A stretch of DNA of 64,000 nt from Methanocatella intestini (GTDB taxonomy: Archaea; Methanobacteriota; Methanobacteria; Methanobacteriales; Methanobacteriaceae). Shown in pieces: positions 25,720 through 39,000 of the stretch; position 1 is the stretch's first letter; every line of letters starts with the position of its first letter. The notes below the pieces were generated by a model. That model had not been told where the DNA came from. It did no database searches and worked only from the letters and a program-made list of their open reading frames with translations. Made by a program: the position numbers and the translations under genes. The stretch is taken from the NCBI RefSeq assembly GCF_002252585.1, contig NZ_NQLD01000008.1, one strand, 5' to 3'.

Positions 25720-26868
25720 ATGGCAGAAAAGCGAGATTATTATGAAGTTCTTGGAGTTGATAAAAATGCTTCAGAAAAGGACATCAAAAAAGCTTATCGT
25801 AAACTAGCTATGAAATACCATCCAGACGTAAGTGAGGAAGAGGGAGCTGAAGAAAAATTCAAAGAAGTAAGTGAAGCTTATGCCGTCTTATCTGATGATG
25901 AAAAACGTCAAAGATATGATCAATTTGGTCATGCTGGTATGGATGGATTTAGTGCAGAAGATTTCTATCAAAATGTAAACTTCGAGGACATATTCCAGGG
26001 CTTCGACATAGGAAACATATTTGATATGTTCGGATTCGGAGGAGGTTCAAACAGAAGGGGCAGACAAGCGGGACCTCAAAGAGGATCAGACATATACACC
26101 GAAGTCAAAATAACCTTAGAAGAAGCTTTTAATGGTGTAGAAAAAGAAGTTAAAATACGAAGAAGTAAAATCTGTCCAACATGTAACGGAAATAAATCAA
26201 AACCTGGTGTTGAACCAAAAACCTGTCCAACATGTAACGGAACAGGACAGGTAAAACAGGTAAGTAACACAATACTTGGTCAAATGATGAATGTAAGACC
26301 TTGTAGAGACTGTGGCGGTACAGGTAAAATCATTACTGACCCATGTGAAGAATGTCATGGAAAAGGTAATGTTAGGGAAAGTAAAACTATTAAAATTGAA
26401 ATTCCTGCAGGTGTTGATGAAGGTGACCGTTTAAGAGTATCTGGCGAAGGTAACTGTGGAGACCAACCTGGATACGAAGGAGATCTTATAGCTAGTGTTC
26501 ACATTAGCAGAAATAAAGAATTCCAACGTGAAGGAGACCACCTTTACTACGAACAGCAAATAAGTTTCCCACAGGCAGCACTGGGAGATGTAATTCAAAT
26601 CCCAACTATTGAAGGGAAAACTGTTGAATTTAAAGTAACTCCCGGAACTCAAAGCGGAACTGTATTTAAACTTAAAGATCAAGGAATGACTTCAGTAAGA
26701 CATAAAGGTAGAGGAAATCTCTATGTTACTGTAAAAGTTGTTGTTCCTAAAAAATTAAACCACAAACAGAAAAAATTATTAAAAGAATTTGACGAAATAA
26801 GTGGAAATGAAATCCACCACGTTGAAAAAGGACTTTTTGACAAAGTCAAAGAAGTTATCAATAGTTAG
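25720..26868 (+). CDS. dnaJ: Hsp40 co-chaperone DnaJ
   Basis: 382 residues with the full type I layout. J domain about 5-70 with the HPD tripeptide in KYHPDVS. Gly/Phe-rich region about 75-125. Four zinc-finger repeats, CPTCNGNK, CPTCNGTG, CRDCGGTG and CEECHGKG, about 150-215. Then two C-terminal substrate-binding domains. A GGTG ribosome site lies before the ATG, 139 bases after dnaK; an AT-rich stretch between could hold a second promoter. Confidence 0.96.
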   Translation: MAEKRDYYEVLGVDKNASEKDIKKAYRKLAMKYHPDVSEEEGAEEKFKEVSEAYAVLSDDEKRQRYDQFGHAGMDGFSAEDFYQNVNFEDIFQGFDIGNIFDMFGFGGGSNRRGRQAGPQRGSDIYTEVKITLEEAFNGVEKEVKIRRSKICPTCNGNKSKPGVEPKTCPTCNGTGQVKQVSNTILGQMMNVRPCRDCGGTGKIITDPCEECHGKGNVRESKTIKIEIPAGVDEGDRLRVSGEGNCGDQPGYEGDLIASVHISRNKEFQREGDHLYYEQQISFPQAALGDVIQIPTIEGKTVEFKVTPGTQSGTVFKLKDQGMTSVRHKGRGNLYVTVKVVVPKKLNHKQKKLLKEFDEISGNEIHHVEKGLFDKVKEVINS

Positions 26869-26904
26869 TTAATTAATTTTAACTAATTATCACCTCTCTT
26901 TTTT
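26865..26904 (+). terminator. Hairpin and T-run after dnaJ
   Basis: TTAGTTAA, TTAATT, TTAACTAA (26865-26886) is a perfect 8-bp dyad that overlaps the dnaJ stop codon. A T-run follows at about 26898-26904. Confidence 0.5.
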
Positions 26905-27075
26905 CCTACAAAATTATTGAATTTGTAATCAATTAAATAATAATTTAAACTACTTTTTTAAAAATTTATAATGATGATTTGATTATAATACTAGCTATTA
27001 TAAAAAACTATATATTTAAATTAAATAATGTATATGTAAAAAAAGAAAAAAAAGTAAGAGAATTATGAATTCTCT

Positions 27076-30000
27076 TTAAGGACTTATTTTTATTGTGTTT
27101 CCAGTTTGGAAGTCATTCCAGTAGGAAGTTATAATGTATTCCCCACTCATTAATCTGATTCCTAAACTTGCAATACCGTCTTTATTAGTAACTTTGTGAT
27201 AGAAGACACCATTTACATTAAATGATACATTTTGGTTAGCTAATGGCTTACCTTGACCATCTAAAGTTAAAGCAGTGAAGTTACTGCCGTCTAAATGTTT
27301 CATGGAGAGATCTTTAGTTACTAAAGTTGGCAATACAGTGACTTTGTTTCCCATATCCAATCCGTCATACATTGTTGTAATAGTGTAGTTTCCTGGTCTT
27401 AAAGCTATTCCTAAGCTTGCAACACCGTTTTTATCAGTGGTTTTAGTGTAGAATACTCCGTTGATGTTAAAGGTTACATTCTTGTTTACTGCTAAAGATC
27501 CGTCTTTGTTGTAGACAGTTGCTTCAAATCTGGAAGCATTTAAGTAGTATTTGGTTAAATCACTTTGAACTATTAAAGATTTAACAGTTATGTTGAATCC
27601 TTTTTCTTCACCAGTTACAGGGTTGTAAGCAGTTAAAATGTAAGATCCAGGTCTTAACATAATACCCAAATCAGCTACACCATCTTTATCAGTCTTTTTG
27701 GTGTAGAAAACACCATGAATGTTAAATTTAACTTCAGTGTTAGCTAATGCTTTTCCTGTACTGTCAGTGAATTTAGCATAGAATCTGGTAGCGTTCTGAT
27801 ACATTTTAACCAGATCTTTACTTATAATAGTCGGATTAATAGTTACAGTAATATTCTTACTTATTTTATTATACATATCTGAGCCATTATATGAAACAAC
27901 AGCCTGATAAACATTAGATACTAAGTTTAATCCCATGGAAGCAGTACCGTTAGCATCAGTTGTTTTAGCATAAGTTTGACCATTAATAGTAAAGTACACA
28001 GTAGCATTAGCAATAGGATTGCCTAAATAATCAGTTAAAACAGCAACCATTCTGGTACCGTCTTTGTAAATCATCACAATGTCAGAAATGTTTAAATTAA
28101 CTTTTTTATTAATATCTACAGTGAAATTAGTCCTGATTACCTGTTTATCATAATTACTGTCTCCAGGATAAGTAACAGTCACATTATAGTTTCCTGCAGT
28201 TAAATCTTTAATGGTTAATTTTGCAGATCCATTAACAAGAACTACATTATAAACATTTTTATCTACAGTTACAGTAATGTTTTCTTTAAGATCTTTAGGA
28301 CCATTAACAGTAATTACAACATCTTCACCAGCTACACCCGCATCAATATCTACTTTTAAAGAGTCTTTAGCTTTATTAACAGTTAAAGTAGATGAATTTG
28401 TAGTTGGAACAATAACTTTTGAGTCATCGACAGAGTAAACTAAAGTGTATTTTCCAGCATTTAATTGTCCAATGACAAAACTAGCTACACCATTTTCATC
28501 AGTAACCATGTAATAAGTTTTACCATTAACTTTCAAGGTTACATTTATATTAGATAATAAATTGCCTTTAGTATCCCTTAAAGTAGCATTAGCTATTATA
28601 ACTTCACCATAATCAAGAGAAATATCCTTAACATCAATGATTCCTTTTCCTAAAGAAGCACCACCATTATAAGTTACACTCTGACCGTCAACAGTAGCAG
28701 AAATAGTATAATTACCTTCTTTTGCTTCAAAACCATTAACAACATTATTAGCTATTGTACCATTAGTCATGCTTAAAGTAGCATTTGCTGCAGACATGTT
28801 GAAGTTACGTACTGGTAAAGAACCATTATAATCAGTAAAATTGGTTCCATTAAATACTTTGAAAGCTAAAACAGCATCCTGCAATAAACCTGTTTTGTTG
28901 GTAACATCTAAAGTTAAAACCAAATAATTATCTGGAGTAGCAATCTCTTTACTTAATTCAGTTATTACACTATTATATCCAGATGAAAGACGTATAACTG
29001 CATTGTAATAAGTTGCATTATTGCTTCCCCACCAATTATTATCTAAATTAAGAGTTATATTAACACCATTAACTTTACCAACTTTTGCATCACCATAAAT
29101 AACAGAATTTTTAATTATAATAGCATCATTTATAGTTGAGGAAGTAACCTCCACTAAATATTCAACATTATCAAAAATACATCCGTCAAATATTCTTGTA
29201 GAGTTAATTTTTTCATAAAATATATTTACAGATAGCAAATTGGAAAATGTTGAATTATATACATAAATATCTTTAGGAGTTTGACTTCTACCTCCTCCAA
29301 CAGTATTCCAACTGTTAAATCCGCCAAATACATAAGATCCCATAGTAGTGGATCCATTTCCGTCAACAGTTACATTATTAAAGACTATTTTTTCAGAACT
29401 TCCAAAACCAAGACAGGTTACAGATCTATCTCCCTGATAGATATTACTTGAATTAACAAGTTCCAAAGGAGTTTTTCCAGTTACTGAAATTTTAGTGTTT
29501 TCAAGAGTTATATTACCAATTTGACCTACATTAAAAGAAGCAATAACCCTATAATCCATGTTCAAAGAAGAAGCAGATATACTGTCAATAATCTGAGAAT
29601 TATTCATGTATAAATTACCCTGATTTGCAATTGTTGAAGCTCTAGTTGCATGATTTGCTACAAAAGTTGTATTATCAATTGTTAAATAACCATCATTGTA
29701 AATTGCTCCACCAGCATATGCATTTTGACGTTTTACTGGGTCTGCATGACCATTATTAAAGAAATATGAATTTTTAATAGTTAGAATACCTGCAGAGTTA
29801 ATAGCTCCACCATAATTACCTTTTCCATTAATAAATTCCACTGTATCAATCATTACATGAACATTTTTCTCAACATATAATGCAGATTGTGTATCTTTTC
29901 CAACTCTATTAATAGTCATATTCGCTATTTTAAGAGAACCTTTACCTTGTAAAGCTGTGATAAAGTATTTGGCATCAGGATTAAAAATTATTGTTTTGTT

Positions 30001-32901
30001 TTCTCCATCACCAACAATTGAAATATCCGTATTTACCTGAATATCCAAATCAGCATTAAGATTTCCAGTATAAGTACCTTCCAATACATGAACAGTAACT
30101 GTCCTAGATTTAGATTGAGCATATTCTAATGCATTTTTAATGGTTTTAAACGGTTTAGCTAAAGATCCATCTGCAGTACTGTCATTACCTTTAGCATCAG
30201 ACACATAAACTGTGATATTATCCAAAATATTATTAATTTTAACAGTTATAGTTCCATTTTTATATATGTAATTTTTACCATTTGCATCATAAGTTCCGCT
30301 TAAACTATATTTACCGTCTTCAAATCCGACATAATTATAAGTAGCTATGCCATTAACTACATCAGCAATTCCTGCATAATTTCCATCAATTAAAAATGTA
30401 ACAGTGTTTCCACTAATAACTGCTCCACTAGGATGTGTTACTTGTGCAGTTAATTTACCTGCTAATTCTGTAACATTTAAATCATTGAAAGTAATTGTAA
30501 GTCCAGTTACATTTGCAACACCATTATTAGCAACAGGTGTGGAAATATAAATATCTTTACCTTCAGAAGCACTGCTATTTTCAAATAAAGAGTCATCAGA
30601 AATAGTTAAGTCTGGAATGTTGCTGGTTTTACCATTTGTTACAGAAAATAAATAAATAGCTCCACCCATAGTGTTAGCAGTGTTATCTTTAAAAGTAACA
30701 TTGTTAAAGGTAGCTCCTGAAACAGCAGCTGCTCCACCATTAGCTCCAGAGTTATTTATAAATTTGACATTTTCAAAAGTTGCAACAGGAACAAAACTGC
30801 TACTACTTATGTAAGCATATACAGCACCACCATCATCAGCAGCACGGTTGTTTATAAAAGTATCATTTATAAATGTTGCTTTTGCACCACCAGATACATA
30901 AACAGCTCCACCTTTAGTTCCAGCATAATTTGAATCATAAATATTATTTATACTTATAATATTTTGGACATAAACAGCTCCACCTTCAGCATTGCTATTT
31001 TTAGGATTCGTATTATTTATGAATTTAGAATTAGTAACAGTTAAATTGTTAGTTCCCCTTATAACTCCACCAAGAGCAGCACCTACATTATCTGCAAAAT
31101 AGGAATTGTTTATTGTTGCATAACCTAACCACATATTTCCTTTATTGTTAATATAAGTTAAATTATTAAATACTAATTTTGAGTTTTGAGTATCTATATC
31201 ATATAATAAATTACTATTAGATGTGGAATTTTTAATAATACAATCATTCATAGTTAATGAAGATCCGTAAATTATTCCCCAATTCCAATTAACATTAGTT
31301 GCTTTTCCATTAGTAAATGTTAAATTAGTAAGAGATACATCTAATCCTTTATCAAAATAGAAGAAATAATCTTTATCCTGACCATCAATAATTGTTTTAC
31401 CATAATTTTCACCAATTAAATTTAAAACAGCTATTCTATTATATTTTAAATTAACATTGCCAGTACCTAAATAAGTACCATCCATAATATGAATAGTAAT
31501 GTTGATTGATTTATCTAATCCTGCAGTTATTGCATGATTAATTGTGTTGAACGGATTATTTTTACTTCCGTCACCAGTTGTATCATTACCCTTTGTAGAA
31601 ACCCAGAATTCCGCAGGGGTTCTGTCAATATTGACAGTTAATGTAGCTGGATTGAAAGTATTATTTTCTCCATTATAATTACCGTTTATTTCATGTTTAC
31701 CATTGTCAAATAATTTGGAAACAGAAACTGATGCAAAACCATTATCTGAACCACTTTCACCTACTTTCATACCATCTATATTAAATTCAATATTTCTAAG
31801 AGAAGCAATAGTATTTCCTGCATCATCAGTTATAGTTGCACTTAAAGTAAAAGTAGTTTTATCAGTGAATACATTATTAAATGTAATAACAGCATTCATA
31901 AAACCATTATTATAAATTAATCCCATTTTAGAAGAAGAATTTACAAATTTATTTTGTTTTAATATATTATTCCCTTCTATATATATTACTCCATATTGAG
32001 CCCAATAACCAGTCTCTGTATTCGTATTAGTACAATTAATAAATACATTATTCATTATCTGACCATTATCACTTTTAACTTTAAGAGCTGCATCATTGTA
32101 ATTCCCAACAATATCTTTAAAAGTATTTCCGATTATTTTAGCATTTTTAGAATTATATATGAATACAGATGCCCCGCAGGAATATCCTTTATTAATAGCA
32201 TTGTAAAAAGAAGAATTACCTATATAAACATTACCATTATTGTTATTAAAACATATATCTGGACCTTGATTTGAAGCAGTGTTGTTTTTAAATACAGAAT
32301 TAGTTACTTTTAAATCCATACCTTTAGAAACAAGAGCTCCTTGAGAGCTAGTTGCATAATTGTTTTCAAATACACAATTATCAACAGTTAAATTACCTCC
32401 ACAATTAATCATACTTCCAGTATTAGCTTTTCCATTAATAAAAGAAATATTTATCAAAGTTAAAGCAGTATCTCCACTAACAGATTTAAGAAATGGACTT
32501 ACACTTCCACCATCAATGAATGTTTTATCATTTCCCTGACCAACAATAGTTAAAGAACCGCCATATTTTTCATGAGCTAAATTAATATTTAAATCAGTAT
32601 TATTACCTCCAGTGAATGTTCCTTTACTTAAATAAATAACAGCATTATCAGAAGCATTAACACTTGAAATACCCTTATTTATTGTAGCATAAGGACTAGT
32701 CTGACTACCAGAATTTGAATCATCACCAGTAGTATTCACATAAATCGTCTTATCATAACTTACCCCATCACCTAAAACAGGAGATGAAGCACTATCAACT
32801 GCCAAAACATCAGCAGAAGAACCCTCCTGAGCACTAACAGCGCCAAGAGTCAAAATAGCCAGTAAAAAAATACCAACTAACATCACTTTATTTAATCTCA
32901 T
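27076..32901 (-). CDS. Adhesin-like protein 1 (beta-helix plus Ig-like repeats)
   Basis: A 1941-residue secreted surface protein. A signal peptide (about 1-24, ending GAVSA) is followed by three parallel beta-helix modules. Each opens with a variant of VSxxGNDxxxDGSxxxPFxTI (near residues 50, 430 and 900) and is rich in NN, Asn ladders and GGAIY turns. From about residue 1440 to the end is a chain of Big_1-like Ig domains with the repeated NGVFYTKTTDKxGVASLGI unit. No C-terminal membrane segment is present, so wall attachment must be non-covalent or through the C-terminal repeats. GGTGA lies upstream of ATG. Such ALPs are typical of gut Methanobrevibacter. Confidence 0.85.
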   Translation of the reverse strand: MRLNKVMLVGIFLLAILTLGAVSAQEGSSADVLAVDSASSPVLGDGVSYDKTIYVNTTGDDSNSGSQTSPYATINKGISSVNASDNAVIYLSKGTFTGGNNTDLNINLAHEKYGGSLTIVGQGNDKTFIDGGSVSPFLKSVSGDTALTLINISFINGKANTGSMINCGGNLTVDNCVFENNYATSSQGALVSKGMDLKVTNSVFKNNTASNQGPDICFNNNNGNVYIGNSSFYNAINKGYSCGASVFIYNSKNAKIIGNTFKDIVGNYNDAALKVKSDNGQIMNNVFINCTNTNTETGYWAQYGVIYIEGNNILKQNKFVNSSSKMGLIYNNGFMNAVITFNNVFTDKTTFTLSATITDDAGNTIASLRNIEFNIDGMKVGESGSDNGFASVSVSKLFDNGKHEINGNYNGENNTFNPATLTVNIDRTPAEFWVSTKGNDTTGDGSKNNPFNTINHAITAGLDKSINITIHIMDGTYLGTGNVNLKYNRIAVLNLIGENYGKTIIDGQDKDYFFYFDKGLDVSLTNLTFTNGKATNVNWNWGIIYGSSLTMNDCIIKNSTSNSNLLYDIDTQNSKLVFNNLTYINNKGNMWLGYATINNSYFADNVGAALGGVIRGTNNLTVTNSKFINNTNPKNSNAEGGAVYVQNIISINNIYDSNYAGTKGGAVYVSGGAKATFINDTFINNRAADDGGAVYAYISSSSFVPVATFENVKFINNSGANGGAAAVSGATFNNVTFKDNTANTMGGAIYLFSVTNGKTSNIPDLTISDDSLFENSSASEGKDIYISTPVANNGVANVTGLTITFNDLNVTELAGKLTAQVTHPSGAVISGNTVTFLIDGNYAGIADVVNGIATYNYVGFEDGKYSLSGTYDANGKNYIYKNGTITVKINNILDNITVYVSDAKGNDSTADGSLAKPFKTIKNALEYAQSKSRTVTVHVLEGTYTGNLNADLDIQVNTDISIVGDGENKTIIFNPDAKYFITALQGKGSLKIANMTINRVGKDTQSALYVEKNVHVMIDTVEFINGKGNYGGAINSAGILTIKNSYFFNNGHADPVKRQNAYAGGAIYNDGYLTIDNTTFVANHATRASTIANQGNLYMNNSQIIDSISASSLNMDYRVIASFNVGQIGNITLENTKISVTGKTPLELVNSSNIYQGDRSVTCLGFGSSEKIVFNNVTVDGNGSTTMGSYVFGGFNSWNTVGGGRSQTPKDIYVYNSTFSNLLSVNIFYEKINSTRIFDGCIFDNVEYLVEVTSSTINDAIIIKNSVIYGDAKVGKVNGVNITLNLDNNWWGSNNATYYNAVIRLSSGYNSVITELSKEIATPDNYLVLTLDVTNKTGLLQDAVLAFKVFNGTNFTDYNGSLPVRNFNMSAANATLSMTNGTIANNVVNGFEAKEGNYTISATVDGQSVTYNGGASLGKGIIDVKDISLDYGEVIIANATLRDTKGNLLSNINVTLKVNGKTYYMVTDENGVASFVIGQLNAGKYTLVYSVDDSKVIVPTTNSSTLTVNKAKDSLKVDIDAGVAGEDVVITVNGPKDLKENITVTVDKNVYNVVLVNGSAKLTIKDLTAGNYNVTVTYPGDSNYDKQVIRTNFTVDINKKVNLNISDIVMIYKDGTRMVAVLTDYLGNPIANATVYFTINGQTYAKTTDANGTASMGLNLVSNVYQAVVSYNGSDMYNKISKNITVTINPTIISKDLVKMYQNATRFYAKFTDSTGKALANTEVKFNIHGVFYTKKTDKDGVADLGIMLRPGSYILTAYNPVTGEEKGFNITVKSLIVQSDLTKYYLNASRFEATVYNKDGSLAVNKNVTFNINGVFYTKTTDKNGVASLGIALRPGNYTITTMYDGLDMGNKVTVLPTLVTKDLSMKHLDGSNFTALTLDGQGKPLANQNVSFNVNGVFYHKVTNKDGIASLGIRLMSGEYIITSYWNDFQTGNTIKISP
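27080..28600 (-). repeat. Ig-like (Big_1-type) repeat array of ALP 1
   Basis: About five to six degenerate repeats of roughly 80-95 residues, each with ...NGVFYxKxTDxxGxAxLGIxLxPGxY.... The DNA is also similar between units and with ALP 4, for example the stretches around 27440-27480 and 45745-45790. Confidence 0.6.
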
Positions 32902-33036
32902 TAAAATTTCACCAAAAAAAATTTAAAATTATACTTAAAAAACATCAAGCATAATTAAAAAATAACTATATTTAATCTCATATTTAATAGTTATCATGAA
33001 AAATTAAAAAAAAATAAAAAAAATGTGAATAAATTA

Positions 33037-36000
33037 TTATAATTTGTTCACTAAAATAGTATTAGAAGTAGCATAACTACCATAGACAGATGTAATAATG
33101 TATTTACCAGCCATCAAATTAATATTTAAGCTGGCAACACCATTAACATCAGTAATCTTGTTATAAAATACCCCATTAATGTTGAAAGTCACAGTCTCAT
33201 TAGCTAATGCACGACCAGTACCGTCAACTAAACGAGCCTTAAACTGACTGCCATCCCTATAATTCATAGTCAGATCACTACCTTCCAAAGTAGGTAAAAC
33301 AGTTACTTTTTTACCAACTTGAAGACCGTCAGAATGAATCGCCGTTAAAATATATTCCCCTGGATTTAAATTAATATTTAACTTAGCTACACCATCCCCA
33401 TCAGTTTCACGAGTATATAAAACACCATTAATGTTAAACTTAACTTTAGCATTAGCTAATGGATTACCCTGACCGTCTAAAAATTTAGCATAGAACTGAG
33501 AGTCATTGCGATAATATTTGACCAAATCGTTAGCTTCTACTGTTGGCAGAACTGTAACATTAAATGACATTAATAAACCATCATAAGGATTATGTACTGT
33601 TAAAACATATTTTCCAGCCCATAATTTAATACCTAATGTAGCTATGCCCTCATCATTAGTTTTGCGAACATAGAATACACCATTAATATTCATTGACACA
33701 TTAGTATTAGCTATTGGATTACCTGCACCATCAATTACTTTAACATGGAACTGAGACTCATTAAGATAATATTTAACCAGATTGTCCCCCAATATTGTCG
33801 GTAAAACTTTCACAATAGCTTTTGCAAATGCATTGTCTGATTCAGTAGGACCATAATATGCACATAAAACTTCATATTCGCCAGGTCTAAGGTTAATATT
33901 CATAGTTGCCCAACCATTTTCATCAGTTGTGCGATTATAAGTTTTTCCATTAATAGTTATAGCTATTGTACGATTTACCAATGGATTTGAATAGGAATCC
34001 AATAATTGTACATAAAATTGTGTTCCATTACGATAATTTTTAGTGCAGTTTAAGGCAAACAGATATGTTGAATTTCCTGAAACAACCAAAGTAGTTTTTA
34101 CAGATGATTTTTTATAGGTATCGTCACCGCCAAAAGTTGCCTTAATATCATAGAATCCAGGAGATAAAACAGTATCCAAAAATGCCTTACCTTCAGAATC
34201 TGTAATAGCATAATAACTTTGATTACCAACTGCAAATTTAATTTCCTTGCCTTTGATATATGTTCCGTTTTCATCAATTAAAACAACATAGTAATTACTG
34301 CTACCACTTAATTCAGAATCTCCAGCAATTAAAACTGTTTTAGTAGTATTGCCTACAGATTCCACATTCACATAGTTAACTCCATAACTTCCAAGATAGG
34401 AATTACTGCCTAAATAATAAGTGGAAATAATATATCTGCCATAATCTAAATCAAAGCTAAATATTACCTTACCATCTTTTGCAGTTACTCCTTTGTAAGA
34501 TCCGACAAAATCACCATCAATTGTAGAAATATTAGCTAAAATAGTAGCATAATTAATAGGATTACCTAAAACATCACTTAAAACAACAGTGAAATTCATA
34601 GACTCATTATCATAACCATTAACATCACCAGATTCAATGTTAGTAGAAGTCCTGTTAGAATCAACCACCAATATATAAGATGAACCGGATGATGGAATAT
34701 AATTTGGATTATCTATATGATAACTAATCAGATACTTGCCAACACCAAGACTTAAGAGTAAACGAGCTACACCATCATTATTTGTAGTGGCTGTGTAGTT
34801 TGTTCCATTTATATCAATCATGATTTGCATATTTTTAACAGCTGCATTCCTGCTATCAAGTAGTTTTATCACATAATACTTAGCTTCACCAACATTCATA
34901 ATAACATCAGATGCAAGAATTGTAGTCGGCATACGATAAACAGACACGGTACTTGAATTTTTAGCAAACAAACCATAATATGGGTTAGTGTATTGGTAAG
35001 TAATATTATAAATACCAGGATTTAAAGTAATCTGCAAACGGCCATACCCATAAATGTCAGTAACAACATTGTAAGTTTGCTGCCAATCACCGGAAGAAAT
35101 TGTAACAGCAATATTCTTACCATACAAACTATATGCATTAGTATCATTGAAAGAAATTACAAAATACCTATTTTCACCATAATACTGAACAAAATCACTT
35201 GCATTAATAGAAACCTGACCAGGTGCAGTTTGACTATCAACAACAATAGTAGCAGCACCAGTTGAATCAATATACCATATATCACCATCAAAATCAAAAG
35301 TAGCTAAATAAGTACCTTCACCTTGAGCAATACGGAAAGTTACTTCTCCATTACCATCAGTTACACCAGTATAAGTTTTTAATAAAACTCCTTTGTACAG
35401 ATTTAACTTTATAGTTGCATTAGTTACTCTGTGACCAAACATATCAGTTAAAACAACAGTATAAACACCATTTAATGGAATTTTACTATAGTGGAAACCT
35501 GAAATAACTGTTAAAACCTTATTAACAGTAATAGTTCCACTGCCTTTTGCAGAACCGTAAACATCATCACCTGCATAGCTGGCAGTTATCTGATAAGTAC
35601 CCGGAAGATAATTAATAGTTAATCTGGCTACTCCATCATCACCAGTTTGCAAAGTAAAAGTATCAGACAAATTGCCCTGAGTTATAACAACCTTAATATA
35701 CTCTCCTCTAATTAATGTACCGTGTTCATCCCTTAAAGTGATATTATACTCATTTCCAACACCATAGAAAACAACATCAGGCACTTCAATTGTTGAATTA
35801 ACAGGACGGATTTCAACATAAGATACAGAAGAGCTTGGCAGATACCAGCCGTCACCTTTATACTCACATTTAATAGTATATTTTCCAACATCCAAACTTA
35901 ATAGTGCATCAGCACGCCCAGTAGAATCAGTAGTAATAACAGCAGTCCTTGTTCCTCCTTTAGAATCAATAATAGTGATTGTTATACTTTGATTAACAAT

Positions 36001-39000
36001 TCCTACCTGTCCATTTGTTAAAACTGCATAAAAATTAACATTTTTACCATAAAAAGTGTAATTATAACTAATCAAATAAGTAACAGATGGACTAATAGTA
36101 ATCTGAGCAGATTTATTACACCCTTCAAAATAACCATTACCATCATAATAAACAGATATGTTATATACCCCTACAGGATAAGTCAACTCAAACTTGGCAT
36201 AGCCTTTTTCATCAGTTACTAAAGTGAAGTACTCTTTTTCACCATTTGGAGTTGTAATAACAACAGTTAAAGTCTGATTGAAAATTCTATGACCGTTTAC
36301 ATTAATTAAAGTAATTTCATAATTATTATTGTTTCCATAAACTACTACATCATCCATTATTAACTGAGTGTTATTATTTCTAAGTGTTAAGTCTAAAAGT
36401 TGATTATCAATCCTTGCATAAACATTAAAGTCAGCAGTAGTTTCATTTTGAACAACATATGCATCAGCTTTATTATTTACAAGAGAAGTGTTAAGTGGAG
36501 ATACTATTCCATAATCTGATGAGAAATAAACATCTCTAGTTGGAAGAACCTTATCCAAACTACTAATATTTCCATTATTATCAATTAATTTATTTAAAGC
36601 AGCAATAATATGGGTGTTTGTAACAGCATCTAAAGACATGATTACCCAATTATCAAGAGTTAAAGATCCGATATGTACAAAAATCCTATTACCATCAGGT
36701 TTTTGATTAGAACCCCACCAGTTACTTGAATAATCAACTTCACCATCATAAACAAAAATATCATTACCTCCGTAAGTAGCAGAATTATTCAAAAATACAG
36801 AATAATGAACAATCTTAGTACCTGCAAGAGCACCACCATAAGCAGCTTTATTTCCAATAAAAACAGAATAATAAACTTCATTAGCAGTAGCTATTCCCCT
36901 ATATGAATAGGTAGAATCCAGATTACCTATACCTGAATTGTCATTTTTATAGAAATAAGAATTATTGATTAAATCAGCACTTACATAACAAACAGTATTG
37001 GAATCAAAGAAAGAATTATTTACAACAGCCCCTTCAATTAACCTACCATTATTTTTAATAAAAGAACAATTGTTTACTTCCCCATGACAGGTTCCATAAA
37101 CACTGCGTCCTAATCCAAGTCCTATGCGATTACTTGCATAATAATCACCAGGTATGAAATTATTCTCTACAAAAGAACAGTTAGTAATGTATGCAAATAC
37201 AGTACTTTTAGATAAATCTCCAACTATATTTTTACCTAATGGAGATGAAGAAGAATAAATAGTAGGATTTAAATTAACAATGCCAACAGTATTGCTTCTA
37301 AATACTGAATTGGAAATAGAAATATAATTCCAGACAGGGAAACAAACATTGTATGCTTCCATGCCTCTATAAGTGTAAATATTGCTGCATTTTTCAGCAG
37401 ATATATTATTAATAGTAATATTGGCCCCACCTCTAATTAATGGACCTACAATGTTTTTAAAAGTGATGTTGTCCACATATACATTACCGTTATTTTGAAC
37501 ACCATTACTTGTTGAAACAATACCAACAGAACGGATATCATAGAAATTGGAATTTAAAACTGTTAAATTTCCCCCTTTAACAAGAATCAATTCATTAGAA
37601 TACTGTTTTAAATTAACTGTAAAATTTAAATTTTTAAGAGTCAAACTACCCCATTCTTTAACTATGAATATATTACGGTCATTTTCCCTACTTAAAATTA
37701 CATTACCAACACCAACAATAGTTAAATTTTTAACAATTTCCAAATTTGAATTCCAATTATTTGTATAAGTACCGTTTAACAAATAAATAGTATTTCCATT
37801 TAATGCTTTAGCTATTGTATGATCCAAAGTTTTATATGGATTATCATGACTTCCATCACCAAACCCGTTGTGTCCTGTTGGTGAAACATACCAATCATAA
37901 TCAGTTAATCCTGTACCGACAATAAGTCTTAATCTTTGAGAATTAATTACAGCATAAACAATTGAACTTTCATTATTGTTTCTTAAATAATTAGAAAATG
38001 TACCATTAACTAAAGTTCCACTACTATAATCAAATTTACCATTTTGAGACTCGAATTTAACACTCATTTGAGGAAGTAAAGAAGGATTATCCAAATATTT
38101 CATGGAATCCCCATCAGTATATTTATTTAAAGTTGCCCTAAACTCCGCATTAGTACCTACTTTAATCGGAGACTCATCACATTCAAAAGTCATTACAACC
38201 CAATATTTAGTGTCTGATTTAACATACTTAAGAGAAGGTCCTTTATTTACCCCCCACCAATTATAATTTGCTGAAACATTATTTGCATAAGCACCATTAC
38301 CATAAATTTCGCCTAATACCACAGAATAAGTTATATTAAGATTAGAATTAGCAATATTAATACTGCTATCAAAATATGATGATTTAATAGTTGCATCAGA
38401 ATTAAATAGAGAAGACAAACCTGAATAACCGGAAGTTCTAAAGTACACATCACTTATATTAACTACAGAGTTTTCTGCTCTAAAACCCGCATCAGCAGTT
38501 GTATTTTTAACTACCAATGTACCATTATTACATGCTAATTGCCCTACTTTTGAGTTAATAACAGTCATGGTAATGCTTTTAAAAATATCAACATCAAAAT
38601 TAGGGTTTGAAGAAATTCCAAAAGTTTGAGAATTATTCACAAATAAATTATGAAAATTATAAATTGCAGGATTCTTATTTGAAGAACCTATAATCAATCT
38701 ACTATTAACAACACTACAGTTTCCAAAATTCATAATCATATCCGCATAATTAGACCCAACACAATTAGAAAATTTGGAATCATAAACTTTTAAGTCGCCT
38801 TCATTGTAAATAACTCCCATAAAAGAATTAATATTCTTAAATTCCACATTTGACAATGTTAAAAATCCTTTATTGTAAATAACACCATAATAACTAGAAT
38901 ATTCAGTTGTTTTCCCATTGACAAAGTTAATATTTTCCAAAATTAATGATTTGGACTCCAAAATATTGAAAAATGTACTTTGTCCATTACCATTAACTGT